DNA from: Hydractinia symbiolongicarpus
Lineage: Eukaryota > Cnidaria > Hydrozoa > Anthoathecata > Hydractiniidae
Length of the DNA stretch: 64,000 bases
Direction: 5' to 3'
Assembly (NCBI RefSeq): GCF_029227915.1
Contig: NC_079877.1
Location: forward strand, 28,237,851-28,301,850
This document shows positions 36,901 to 47,585 of the stretch, in pieces. Position 1 is the first letter of the stretch; every line of letters begins with the position of its first letter. Under the pieces are notes generated by a model that did not search any database, was not told the DNA's origin, and saw only the letters and a list, made by a program, of their open reading frames with translations. A program made the position numbers and the translations under genes.

Positions 36901-39269
36901 TTGTGAGCTATTGATCTAAAGCACATGATCACATAATCCCATATAACCCTTAATATTATTTTGCATCGTTCTACATACTAAAAGCATTGGATAAACAAAG
37001 TTTTCATCATTTACTTTCAAAAAATCACACTAAGACATAATGTTCAAAAAGTCAAGTAAAGTCATTGTCATTCTCAAGGAGGAGGTTCTTTACAACTCAT
37101 TTGGGTCGTCCTATAGTAATATTCATTTCAAATGCTTTCGTCAATTTTTTAATGGTTAATTCAGATTTAATCATTGTCGAATCGAAAGTTTTAAGATAAG
37201 ATTGATAGTTCTTTATACTTAGTGGAATTTTAATCGCTACCTTTAAGCTAACATTTACAAAAGAATCATTTAAATTATTAGCAGTAGCTGCTTTATTGTA
37301 AATAAACATTTCATCTATACAGAGTTTTTTTTGGTAGATTGTTTTTCTCAACTCTACTTTTTCCAATAATTTCTTTTATAAAATTTTTTTGCATTTTCCC
37401 TACTTTTAATTAGAAGGAAATATTCTGCTTTTATATCTGGTTTCATTACAAAATGACTCTTATTTTACAAATTTTTCATATAGTCTTTGTGTTTTTTTTA
37501 TCACTTTATTAAACTCCTGGTCATCCAAGTATTGCTTTCCAATTTTCTACCTTTCTTTAATGGAAAACCTTAATCATATTGCTTGCAAAAAGAGTTAAAA
37601 ATAAATCATGCACCTTCTTAACTACGGTTACCATGCTCCAATCAATTTCTGAAAGTAAGTGGCTAAAGTAGCTAAGAGATTGTTCATTGACTTGTCTTCT
37701 GTGTTTTTTTTAATTTTAGTATCAGTTCTCGTGCTTTCTGCTATTAAAAAAAGTTAGAAAATGATCAGTCAAGCATGTCGTTATTATTCCAGTGCGTAAG
37801 CTGGAGTTATGAAAATTGTTAGTTAAAATATTATCAATTAAAGTTAAAGTTGTTTATTTATATCTGGCTTATTACGTTAAAGTAGCCAAGTGCAGTTTAG
37901 CTACGCCGAAATTCTTAATCAAAAATTCTTATGCGAAATGCAGTAAGGTAACTATTATACCATGAAAACCTTTTTATTAAACATATTCCACAAATAAAAT
38001 TGCTGAGCGATTGTTTCAGCTGCACACTGTGTTTTAATTCAACCTGAAGTAAGGATACAGTTTTTTGAAACAGGGTAAAATGCCTATACGAATGTGCGAC
38101 ACAGTGTACCTGTACTAAACGCTTAGACAAGTGTTACGACAGGCTGTTTCATGTGTTTCTATTAAATCGAAGTTGCAATAAAGTTTTTTTGGAAAAGGGT
38201 ATTTATACCAATATTGATGTGCGACATTGTTACCTGTAATAAGCGCTCAGCCCGGAGTAATATTTTTAAACTTTTACCGGTAACATTCTTCGAAAAAATT
38301 AAAAAGCTTGGCTAGCTGTTTTTGCTATGACGGGATAACAAATGGTTGTAAAATGTGTTTTCATTTAAGCTAAATGTGTAGGAAAGTTTTACTCGAAAGA
38401 TTTACTCGACACACTGCGTACCTGTACTAGAACGCACCACCTGAATGTGTGGCACAGTTAACCGTTCTTATTAATTGCTATAACGGGTGTTCAACGCTGG
38501 GTTTTACTTGTGGCTCCACTAGCTATTTAACAAAAATATTTCAAAACGTTACACCGTTTATTTTTAATATGTAAATTTTCCTCAGTATTGACATTACTCT
38601 GCATTAGATGCAACTTTGGTTGAAGTCTCAATAACTCTGCTACCCTGGTATCTTCTAATCAAAAGAAAGCATTTGTTTGTGATTCCTGTTTATCCCGCGT
38701 TCCCTATTAAAGCGAAAGCTTGTTTACAAAATTCCACTTACATCTGAACAGTTTTTAACATCTGCTGCAACAGCACCATTTGTGTAATAGTCCTTGGCAG
38801 TAGAGCCGGTTGTACTCATTGTAGAGCTGGTCGTACTATCTGTAGAGCTAGAGCTGGTCGTGCTATCTGCAGAGCTGGTCGTACCAACTGTAGAGCTGGT
38901 TGCACTATCTGTAGAGCTGGTCGTACTATCAGTAGAGCTGGTCGTACTCTCAGTAGAGCTGGTTGTACTAACTGTAGAGCTGGCCGTACTATCTGTAGAG
39001 CTGGTCGAATTAACTGTAGAACTGGTTGTATTATTTGTAGAGCTGGTCGTACCAACTGTAGAGCTGGTCGTATTATCTGTAGAGCTGGTCGTACCAACTG
39101 TAGAGCTAGTTGTAATAGCTGTAGAGCTGGTTGCTTTTACAGCAGAACTGTTTCCATCGTCGTCGTCACCTTTGTTTACTGTGACGCCTAAAGTGATTGC
39201 GGCAACTATAACGACAATGACGACCAGCAGCACGATTGTAATACTATAAAAGAATTGATCTTGCTTCAC
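24951..39269 (-). CDS. Gamma-glutamyltransferase (glutathione hydrolase family), membrane-anchored, with Ser/Thr repeat stalk
   Basis: Eight exons join in frame to about 701 residues: 39269-38742, 32037-31809, 30937-30739, 29168-28864, 28255-28101, 27423-27236, 25726-25489 and 25214-24951. The N-terminus has a cytoplasmic stub and a signal-anchor helix (ITIVLLVVIVVIVAAIT), then about 14 seven-residue SSTxxTT units, then the enzyme. Recognisable blocks are GAVAADVKNCSD, LKAGGHAVDATIATL, SGVGGGGF, AVGVPGEIRGL, LPGGGSVLIHILNM, HGTTHVSVIDKDGNAVAATDT (read as two blocks), RRPLSSTCPSI and GGSGGTRIT, with SDPRKEGVAAGY at the end. The second Thr of GTTH (codon 27300-27298) is the expected autoprocessing and catalytic nucleophile. 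The family cleaves the gamma-glutamyl bond of extracellular glutathione. The frame opens at GTG with no in-frame ATG after a stop, so a short start exon upstream of 39269 is probably missing. The first intron is 6.7 kb and carries transposons. Confidence 0.92.
28376..28848 (-). pseudogene. LINE ORF2 C-terminal fragment in a GGT intron
   Basis: The reverse strand reads RRIKDDIQIRRLIWLGHLERM and KPRGRPRMTW, with the preceding frame containing a DSETWAVKQEDLDRLERNDM-like segment. This is the typical end of RTE-like or related LINE ORF2 proteins. It ends in a CAT/ATG-type simple repeat (28376-28400), possibly the element's 3' tail. Stops interrupt it, so it is a relic lying between GGT exons 29168-28864 and 28255-28101. 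Confidence 0.75.
29815..30070. repeat. ~20-bp minisatellite (ACTACATAAGATGGCACACT-type)
   Basis: Roughly a dozen imperfect units of CACTACATAAGATGGCA stand in tandem, with variants such as TAGATAATATAG and AAAATGAAG. A higher-order block of about 100 bp is seen twice (29840-29930 and 29925-30010). It lies in a GGT intron. Confidence 0.85.
33110..34134 (+). pseudogene. Harbinger accessory MADF-BESS-like DNA-binding protein, frameshifted
   Basis: Exon 1 (from ATG 33110 to about 33271) encodes the start of a MADF-type domain (EYLAEAVRNFSCLYDKS, NAWKNVEEEL). After an intron ending near 33397 the frame continues with RWDNLKKRYSKKKNNLKKK and then meets a TGA near 33486. The rest (VESCVKDLKEYSFLSWLDKH to the end at 34134) is in another frame, so an indel has split the gene. 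The C-terminal part has a BESS-like segment (GLFGEMVAEELRQV). In this superfamily the partner protein helps transposase DNA binding or nuclear import. Confidence 0.75.
34196..35567 (-). pseudogene. Harbinger DDE transposase, broken by a frameshift and two stops
   Basis: The probable first exon (35567-35384) starts MADSSEEEEAVAA, then a one-base frame change leads to a basic stretch and SPFSWVRQFYRERELKG. An intron (35383-35280) is followed by FLRMSPDRFEHLL and the catalytic domain: GAIDGKHI (first Asp), LVDVGQYGSNNDCG (second Asp) and RARRVIENAFG (Glu). Two in-frame stops lie between 34675 and 34745, separating the second Asp from the GDEAFPL block. The HTH-like SQQSLSFNFRISASAISRIL segment is intact. 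It is recently dead rather than ancient. Confidence 0.88.
35760..37090. other. GGT intron 1, part without recognised content
   Basis: AT-rich DNA between the Harbinger right end and the LINE relic. No supported frame was found. Confidence 0.45.
37097..37790 (-). pseudogene. Decayed LINE fragment (endonuclease end / RT start) in GGT intron 1
   Basis: The minus frame 37366-37097 has NLNDSFVNVSLKVAIKIP and SYLKTFDST, matching the FF.NVGP.LA..IP region that precedes the reverse transcriptase in CR1/Jockey-type LINEs. Upstream, with several stops, are YFLLIKSRENAKKFYKRNYW and, near 37780, TCLTDHF, the equivalent of the TDH motif at the end of the APE endonuclease. It is an old relic with many frame breaks. 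Confidence 0.65.
38800..39140 (-). repeat. 21-bp coding minisatellite in the GGT stalk
   Basis: Units of the type GTAGAGCTGGTCGTACTATCT (plus-strand sense) occur about 14 times and encode SSTxxTT heptads on the minus strand. The units are nearly all 21 bp, with one 6-bp insertion near 38850, so the reading frame is kept. A heavily O-glycosylated spacer is the likely product. Confidence 0.88.
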
Positions 39270-39616
39270 CTTTATGAAACGATGAAGTAACTACTTTTTT
39301 TGGCCAGAAAGTTAAACTACAGTCTAGGTATTAGTGTACAAAATCTTGATTCCTTCTTAAAGCGTTGGGACCATTGTGAGATTTTAGCATGCTAATTTGA
39401 TTCTGTTGCATAAAACAGTGCTGTTCATCAGCAAAAATCCTAAGGATTTTTTAAATCTATGCAAAGATGGAGAATTATGTAACTACTTTGATATGCCTTT
39501 TTAATACAGAGGTGTGCATATTATGTAGAATATACTATAATGTACAATACAATATGCAACTTTGCTAGATAAAAAAATCGAAGTAAAAGAGAGTTATCAA
39601 TTCATAAATATAAGTA

Positions 39617-39766
39617 ACTAGTCGTTAGCCCGTGGAAAAATCCACGAGTTCACCCTTCATTTTTATACCGCATTGCGTGCGTCTCGCTACTTGCGCAGCT
39701 AAGCTACCATTTTGCGTGACAGACAGACAAACAGACGGACAGACGTATACGGATATTATAATATAG
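39617..39766 (+). repeat. Interspersed repeat family B, near-complete copy
   Basis: It reads ACTAGTCGTTAGCCCGTGG, then a hairpin-like CCCGTGGAAAAATCCACGAG, a central GCAGCTAAGCTACCATTTTG, a CAGACAGACGGACAGACG tract and GTATACGGATATTATAATA at the end. It is the fullest copy of the family in the window and lies just upstream of the first identified GGT exon. Confidence 0.8.
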
Positions 39767-41415
39767 TTTTTCACGAACTCAGGATTAAATACATTCAGAA
39801 ATTTGTTACAAAAAAATATGATAAAAACGTTGTTATAAAGCTACAAAAAAATTTTATAAGCAAATTCACTGCTAAAAATGGTTGTAATTCAGCTTGCTAA
39901 ATACAAGTATTGTTTTGTTGTTCATATGTTACAGACTGGGCCTGTTCTAAGGTTCTTTCACATTAATGTTTTTAAAAAAAGTTTTCTATACAAAACAGGT
40001 TTAGCGTAAATATAATCTTAAGAAAACAAATACATATTAAAAAAACTCACTTTTTCTTGTCCATTCTTCTGATCCAGAGTTTGAATATTTAATAAACTGT
40101 CGTTCTATCGACAGGATAAAAATAACTGGTATTACCTGCAGTAATCCATAGAAATGCTCTTATAAAGAAAACCTAGCAACCTGTAATACCTTCTCTTTAA
40201 ATAAAGTTAACATTTTGGAGATAATGGCAAAATAAAAATATAAAAACAGGAAAAAAAAAACAATACTATCAGGGTCAATTAAAAATATGTTAATAACAAG
40301 GTGTTTTTTTTGTAATTAACCAACAAATTATAATTAAAAACCTTTCATTGCTAGCGACCTGTTAAAGCTTAAATTTTTCAAAGCTTTCGTAGTAACATTA
40401 GATAAATTATGGTTCAAATGCTGGCCAGCAAATCTGAAATACGCAAAAGAACAGAAAAAAACTGCTAAAAAAACAACAACAAAAAGATAGGTAAAAAAAA
40501 TTGCACAAGTAAGTCACCAAGTTGGCGTGCACACAACAATTTTTTTTAATAACTGCGTCTTGCGTATTTATAAAAACATATTTTAAGATTAAATGAAATT
40601 AGAATGCTTTGAAATTTCCGTTTGATGTGTTAATTTGATTAAAAAATATTACCAAATATACGTAGACGTGAGCATATGCAAAAGTGCGGACAGATCATTT
40701 CATAAACCAATTAGCACTGTGAAAAAACGTAACAAAATTAAGAAAATACTGCTTTTACCTCTCATTCTAATAATTGTTCTTGTGTTATTTGATTATGTCC
40801 TCAGTCTCATCTGATTAAACAAAGCATTATTGATGACAGACAAAAAAATATTAACGCAACTTCAAATCGGCTTTACTTTGTAAATTAGGGGGGGGGGGAG
40901 AATTAAAGAGCTTGAAGTTCAAAGGGAAAATAATTATACTTAAAATAGTCTTTTTACAGCGCAAGTTAAAAGTTTCATTTGATCGGTTATCATAACAGCG
41001 GTTAAATGTATGATTTTTATTCTGCTATTCCAGCTGGAGAGGGTAGGTTGCTAGCCACATTTAGGGTATAAAAAAGTTAGAAAACATCTAACAGTCAACA
41101 TTTTGCCACCATCCCCAAAGTAAACTTCATATAACTTTGTGAGAAATATCTGATGACAAAAACCATTTCTTAATTTAAGTTTCTTAGTTGTAAAAGTATA
41201 AATTCTGAACACCGTAAACAAACTTCTGAGCACGTAATAAAACCTTTGAATTAAGAAGTTACCTATGCAATAAAATCCTGTACTTTATGATAAAAAAGAT
41301 GTATTAAAATGTTTTTATCTTGCCCTTCCAAATTGCATGATTCTTGATTTTTGGTGCCTAGTTCTCCCTGACTATAAGTTTTATACTATAAAACGCTATA
41401 AAAGTTAGTTCAAAA

Positions 41416-41503
41416 ATGCATTAACATATGGTAACCACTATATACATGTATCTCCTACGATGCATTAACATATGGTAACCACTATATACATGTATCTCCT
41501 ACG
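41416..41503. repeat. Perfect 44-bp tandem duplication
   Basis: ATGCATTAACATATGGTAAC..CTCCTACG occurs twice back to back (41416-41459, 41460-41503) without a mismatch. This indicates a very recent duplication. Confidence 0.95.
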
Positions 41504-41613
41504 ATAACTCACAACTAATTCTTCCTTAACTTAATGGAAGAAAAACACATAAAAATGTCCAACTAAAAATTCTGATTTTCTTTAATATTGTAACATTGTA
41601 TTTGAGTATGAAA

Positions 41614-42450
41614 TTAATATCCAGCTGCCACACCTTCTTCTCTGGGATCAGATTTCGGGTAAATTTTCTCACTGTCCATATGTATACCTTGGACTATAAG
41701 CATTACACAGGATTTTAGAATCTGTGTTGTTTTTTCAAACCTTTTATAACGAGGTTTGACAAAATAGTTATTACAGAAATATCTAGCTACGTCTATACAT
41801 ATAATTCTATTTTTGCGGTAGTAGCAGCCAGCCTGGTTAAGCTCGTGATTAAGAATATAAGTTGGATGATTGAGAACAAGTAACGGTTATATAACGGAAA
41901 ATAGTTAACCACTAGTTTCCACTAAATTGTAACTATGTATAGTGAGACTTTGACTTAGCTAGCTATAGCTATAAATAGCACCTAAGCTACAAAACAGAGA
42001 CAGTGTATATGTAGCTTAAACAATAAAAAGTTTTTTAAGAATTTAAATAATTACTTTGGAGTGAGTCACCATCAAATTAAATTTTTTATCAGGATCTTCC
42101 ACTGTACTTTCAGATCCGCTTTCTCAAGTTGTGCTAAATCACAAATCCAATTAGGTCCCTACAAACGATAAGATAAGGTAAAAACGGCTAGTTTACAAGC
42201 ACAACATGAGGTAATCGAGTCAATAAAAATACTTCACATACAGTGGGATATTTGTGATCACGTGACCAGAGCTACTTTCGAGGTTTTAATCTCAATCCAT
42301 TTGTCAGACAAAATTGACGGACAGTTCGATTAAAGAAGTCGGCGTTTAGTACCTTGAGCGATATAATACGGCGTCCGATATTTTACACCGTAAGTGGAGT
42401 TTAAGAAAAACTAAGCTAGTTCGTTGTTGTAGATGGCTTCATACCTGTAT
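41614..42450 (-). pseudogene. Partial gamma-glutamyltransferase pseudogene
   Basis: Two blocks match the last two GGT exons on the same strand. 41614-41755 matches the last exon, ending in an intact SDPREEGVAAGY-stop, but a one-base insertion breaks the frame upstream. 42305-42445 matches the penultimate exon (the AAATTGACGGACAG and GTAAGTGGAGTTTAAGAAAAA segments). The intervening DNA is intron-like and degraded. No catalytic exon is present. It lies about 2.3 kb upstream of the first identified GGT exon in the same orientation, so a tandem duplication followed by decay is likely. Confidence 0.85.
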
Positions 42451-42744
42451 AAAGCTTCTTTTAGAAGTAATAGTTCTCGTTTTTCTGTCAATTTCTCTCC
42501 TCAATTTCACTACTACAAGGATCAACAATTTTGTGGCTACTACCAATTTTTATTAATTGATTTTATTGTGAATGATAAGTAGGTTAATATACTATAAAAG
42601 AGCTTCAAAAGTTGTAAACAACTGATCTCTACTTATAGTTGATTCTTTATCATGACACATCCATTTTATAAAGATTCACCTATGTATACACACCATCCGG
42701 ATAAACTAGCTGAGTTCATCACTAACATATTGCCGCACGTAGTG

Positions 42745-42950
42745 TGGTGGGTTCGTCTGCAGCTCCCAGTTCTGGGGACCGCAAGCCGAATCCCGCTCGC
42801 TACTAAGGAGTGTGTTAGTGATGACCAAACTAGTTCTTCTTCAATACAACTGTAACTTATTTATGTGCATGCAAAATAAAATGCTTATGACTTGCCTTGT
42901 AAGGGCTAGCTCTCATTTCCGGAAAAACGAAGATGGAGAATCGAGTATTG
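42745..42950 (+). repeat. 3' body of a SINE family (partial copy)
   Basis: TTCTGGGGACCGCAA..TGTTAGTGATGACCAAA.TAGTTCTTCTTCAATA matches 49555-49640 in the tRNA-derived SINE. No tRNA-like head is seen here. The apparent ORFs across it are chance. Confidence 0.65.
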
Positions 42951-43029
42951 ATACCGGCATTAGGAGACAAAGGCTTTGTTATTCTACTGAATTAAGGTGC
43001 ATTACGATGGCGGGTGGCGTTATTTAGGA

Positions 43030-44570
43030 TCATTTTTTAAATTTGTGTGATGTGACTAATCAATTATGCTAAAATTAATGGAAACGCATTACCTTTTGAC
43101 AAAAATTTGATGAGTCATATTGGTTTTTTGTTTAATATACATTTAAATGTGGAGAATAAAAATACGCCCGTTCTTTATGAAATTCTTCGGTGCGTGTAAT
43201 AATATAGCGCAAAAACTTTACAGAAAAACAATTACGTCACGCGACTGAAAATTAACAAACAAGATAAGTTATACTATTTCAATAAATACAATAATCCTTT
43301 CACAATAAAATCAAACAAATAGTTTTTTTACGTATTGAAGTACAAAGGCAGTGAAATTTTAGGTGATGGAGCATTTTTTTAAGCAATATCTTCAATCTTG
43401 GTCACAATGCATTGAGACAAGACAGCTAATTTCAAAGTTCACCAGCACAAGTTATTGCGTAGCATATTCCTATGTTAGATTCACACATGGTTTTGAATTT
43501 GTCATAGTTCACTAGGCTGTGCTGTCACCTTCAATACTATTCAACGCAACACAAATCATTGTATTTAGTGAGTATATTTAGTTAGTATAGATCGGCAGTT
43601 AGTATATAACTAACTTTGCGTTAAGTTCAACTTTCAGCTTGGATCGGGATAGAACAGTTCATCAATCAATCATATTTTAGACATGTCAATTGTCCGTTCC
43701 TACCCGATACATTCCATTTTGCTTTGAGTGGAAATATACCCTAAGCAATGTTTTCATTACCCTAAAAATACTCTCACTTTTTAAGCCATGTTACAGAAGT
43801 GGATTCATAGATAGGAGTGTATTCATGCAGTCACATCAATTGGTACATTAAAAAAAGAAAAATAGTTTGATACAAATTACAAGCATCATAAAAATTGTGC
43901 AGTGCAGTCTTTTTTAAAAAAAACAGAAAATTAGGCCTGAATTTTGTTCGTATATTTTGCGAAATAATTTTATTTAATTTACATTACGGTAAAGCTATTT
44001 GCAATGAAAACTCAAAGTTCGACTTTATTCTGCAGAATAGTATCCTTTGAGAGATGTTTTTTTTTTTCAAAAGTTGATATTAGTAAAATTTCAGCCTTCT
44101 CATTTTCCAAAATAGCAATTGACAAGTGAAAACAAACAAATGTGAAAGTTTTTGAAAGCAAAAATAAAACGTCAACACGAAACGAATGTTGAGTTAAAAG
44201 CCCTACCAAACACCTTTTACAATAAGCAAATCTCTACAAATTTCCGTAGTTGTGAAAAAATAAAAAATAAACGAATTGTCTGTTTTTTCTTCTCGATATT
44301 ATTGTTCAAGCAATCAAACAACAAAGTAAGTTTTTTAAAAGGCAGTTTTAATATTGACATACTTTCGCGGGCAGAAAGATTCAGAAGGCAAAAAGAACAT
44401 CGAAATTTAAGGCATAAAAATTCGCGAGAGACCTTTTTTTACAAACTTACCAAAAAGAATTTTCGTTGGAGGTTGTTTTGTAATTATTTTTTTTTTTTTC
44501 TCTTTTTTCCGCGATGAATAACTTTTGCCAGAAGTGTCTAAAACCCATAAAACAAAATTACTGAAAATTA
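43030..44570. other. No gene seen
   Basis: AT-rich DNA with T and A runs. Frames present (for example 44152-44517) are Lys/Phe-rich and have no recognised features. Confidence 0.45.
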
Positions 44571-44577
44571 CATAGTC

Positions 44578-47548
44578 CTAACTTTGATGATCCATACTCG
44601 ACATTCCCGTCATTCCTGTCATTCCCGTCATTCTCGAAATACCGCAAACAATGGACAAGACGGCACAACCAATCGTCAGCGGAAAGGCAAGCCATCCAAT
44701 GTTATGTGACCAACCATAGGAATATTTACTGTAATCGAAATCGGAATCGTCATTCGCGTTGACACGTCCGGTGAACGATGACAAACCAATCAAAAGAAAT
44801 AAAGCTAAACAAAATAAAAAACTGATTTCGCAAAAAGCAGCAACTAACAGCATTAAATATGTGTCATATTTGCTCTAACTAGTGCCAGGCCTCTCATCAA
44901 TACATCCCTCTATATACAATGCCTCTTTACTGATTCCACCTCTAAATTGATTTTGCCATGCAACTCTGTGATTCAACAAGGAGGATTAAGCCCCACAAAA
45001 TTTATTGCTATCGATAATTTATCGATAACCTATGTCCCAAATGTTTCACTCTGTTAACATTCGCTAACAATCTGTTGCAATAAGCAGGTAATAAAAGTAC
45101 GTCGTTTCTTAGAAGTATCACCTTTTGATTCAAATCTCCAATACATTGCATGATTAACAAATCAAAAAGTTTGATTGGGAGAGGACGAGAGCATAAGCTA
45201 CTTGAATGATGTCGCTCATGTACCATCTGCAAATGTGCAGTTTCCCAGCCTCATTGAATTTCCGCGCCCGAAGCCGTAGGAAATTCTTTAAAACCGTCGT
45301 TTTTTTCTTTCGGAGCATTTTTTGAGAAAAAATCGACCCTGAGATTTCACGTTAAGTGTTGGTATAACTGACTAACTAACTAACCCCGTCCCAAATGGTC
45401 AATTGCAACGTCACAGATTTAAACTTCGTATCCAAACTCCCTAAGTACTTGGAAGTCATCTAAATGACGTTTCAGGCCAAAATTGGTTTTTTTTTTCGAC
45501 AAAATTTGGCACAGTTAACAAATAAAGTATGCCGAACATGATGGTGACATCAAAATTTTGATTTCTTGTTACCTAAATGTCATTTTAGGCCAAAATTGGT
45601 CCAAAAATTAAAACTACTTTATTTTCGACATAATTTGGCACAGTTAACAAAAAAGTATGCTGAACATGATGGTGACATGAAAATTGTGGTTTTTTGCCGC
45701 CTTAAATGTCATTTTAGGCCAAAATTGGTCCAAGAATTAAAACTATTCACTTTCAACAAAAATTGGCAAGGTTAACAAAAAAAAAATATGCTGAACATGA
45801 TGGTGATATCAAAATTTTGATTTTTGTCACCTAAATGCCATCTTAGGCCAAAATTGGTCCAAAAATTAAAACCACTTCATTTTCGGTCAAATTTGGCACA
45901 GTTAACAGATAAAGTATGCTAAAAATGATGGTGGTACAAATGTTTGATTTCTTGTCACCAAAATGTCATTTCAGGCCAAATTTGTCCAAAAATTAAAACT
46001 ACTTTATTTTCGACAAAAATTGGCACAGTTAATAAAAAAGTAAGCTGAACATGATGGTCACATCAAAATTTTAATTTTTTGTCAACTAAATGCCGTTTAG
46101 GACCATAAACGTTTCAATCGCAAGACTTTCAACCATGAATGATAGGCTGTATTTTTTGTTAGCAATTTCTTTTAAAATGTGAGATTATTATGACACGTTT
46201 CGTTTTGTTTGCGTTTGTTGTAAGATATAATGTCACTTGTGTGCTTTATCTTCAGAGCTTCATGCACCAAACCTCTTCGAATGTTTGGCACGTTAACACA
46301 ACGAATTAGCAGGTTGTCATCAAATATTTTGGTAGCGAGCAGAAATTCTTAGAGCCCCCAGGGCTTCTTGTTTAAATTAAAAAGCAAGCAAGCTCTATTT
46401 TTTTTTAAAAAAAAAAAACAACAGAAATAATAAATTGCTTGAAAATGTGAAACGTTCTTTTTTGTGCTAACGTAAACCATAGCAGTACTAAAACTGGACA
46501 TCAAGAAAACTATGAGAAAGTCACAGTATAAACATTTTTGTCTGAACGTATTAGTCAAAAACATGGTGAACCCGATTTTTGGCTCCCTGTTATTCCAACC
46601 TTGACAGAGTTGGGTACTGTCGAGAACATAATATAATTCTTTTTCAAATGGATCTGCTTTTAGACATCACAAAGTTAAGTGGTCGCGAGTTATGGTTAAT
46701 ATACTGCTTGTCAGTGTTTTCACCTTAACTTAACTATCTACGTCTGTTAAAATATAACATCACACCTGTCAATCCGAACGGGATAGAAACAATAAATGCT
46801 CTATATTTCTGGCTGCAATTCACCACGACACAGAGTATAATAGCAATCAATGCTGGCATTGTTGCCATGATTAGGAATGCTCTTGTAGCTTGGAAGAAAT
46901 CTATAACAAGCAAAAGCAAATGTGAATTACTACAATGATAAATTTTGTACTATATTTTGCGCGTTCTTGTTTTAGCGTGTTCGCGCAAAAACGTGAAAAA
47001 TGAGCGAAAATTACGACAAATATAAAGTCCAAAAACACGCGTGAAACTCGAGATGTTTGAAATGCGCCCGCGAAATTTACACCTACAGAATTTACACCCA
47101 CAGAATATACAACAAATTAGTTAACCTCCTCGCCATGTACACTACTAATCAGTTAAAAAATTTAGATCGGAATATAGACACATTAACTTTTATGTAAATA
47201 TCATGGCGCCCCAACAATGTAAAGCCAAAATAATTGAAAACTATAGTGGTTCTTTCTCACTACCGTAGGAATCGAGGTCAAGGGGGCGGGAGGGGGGCTT
47301 AGCTCCCCAATAATTTTGTAGTAATTTTTTGTATGTAATAGTAAAGAAAAGAAAAAGAACCCTGAAATGCGAGTACCAAAACAAATTTGTAGCCGCTTTT
47401 CTACTTAGCATATTGTAATAAATTTGGTAGAAGAAATTAAAAAAAAGATGATCTTAAGACAATCTTGTTGGATTTCAATGCATTTTAAGGCAATCTAGAG
47501 GCAAACTAATTCTAAATTCTAAACTGATTGATTTATTGATTAATTGTC

Positions 47549-47585
<37 letters not shown>

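Noticed and set aside
38794-39249. 151-codon plus-strand frame of Val/Leu/Glu repeats
   Set aside because: It is the antisense shadow of the GGT Ser/Thr stalk; the minus frame joins to GGT exons.
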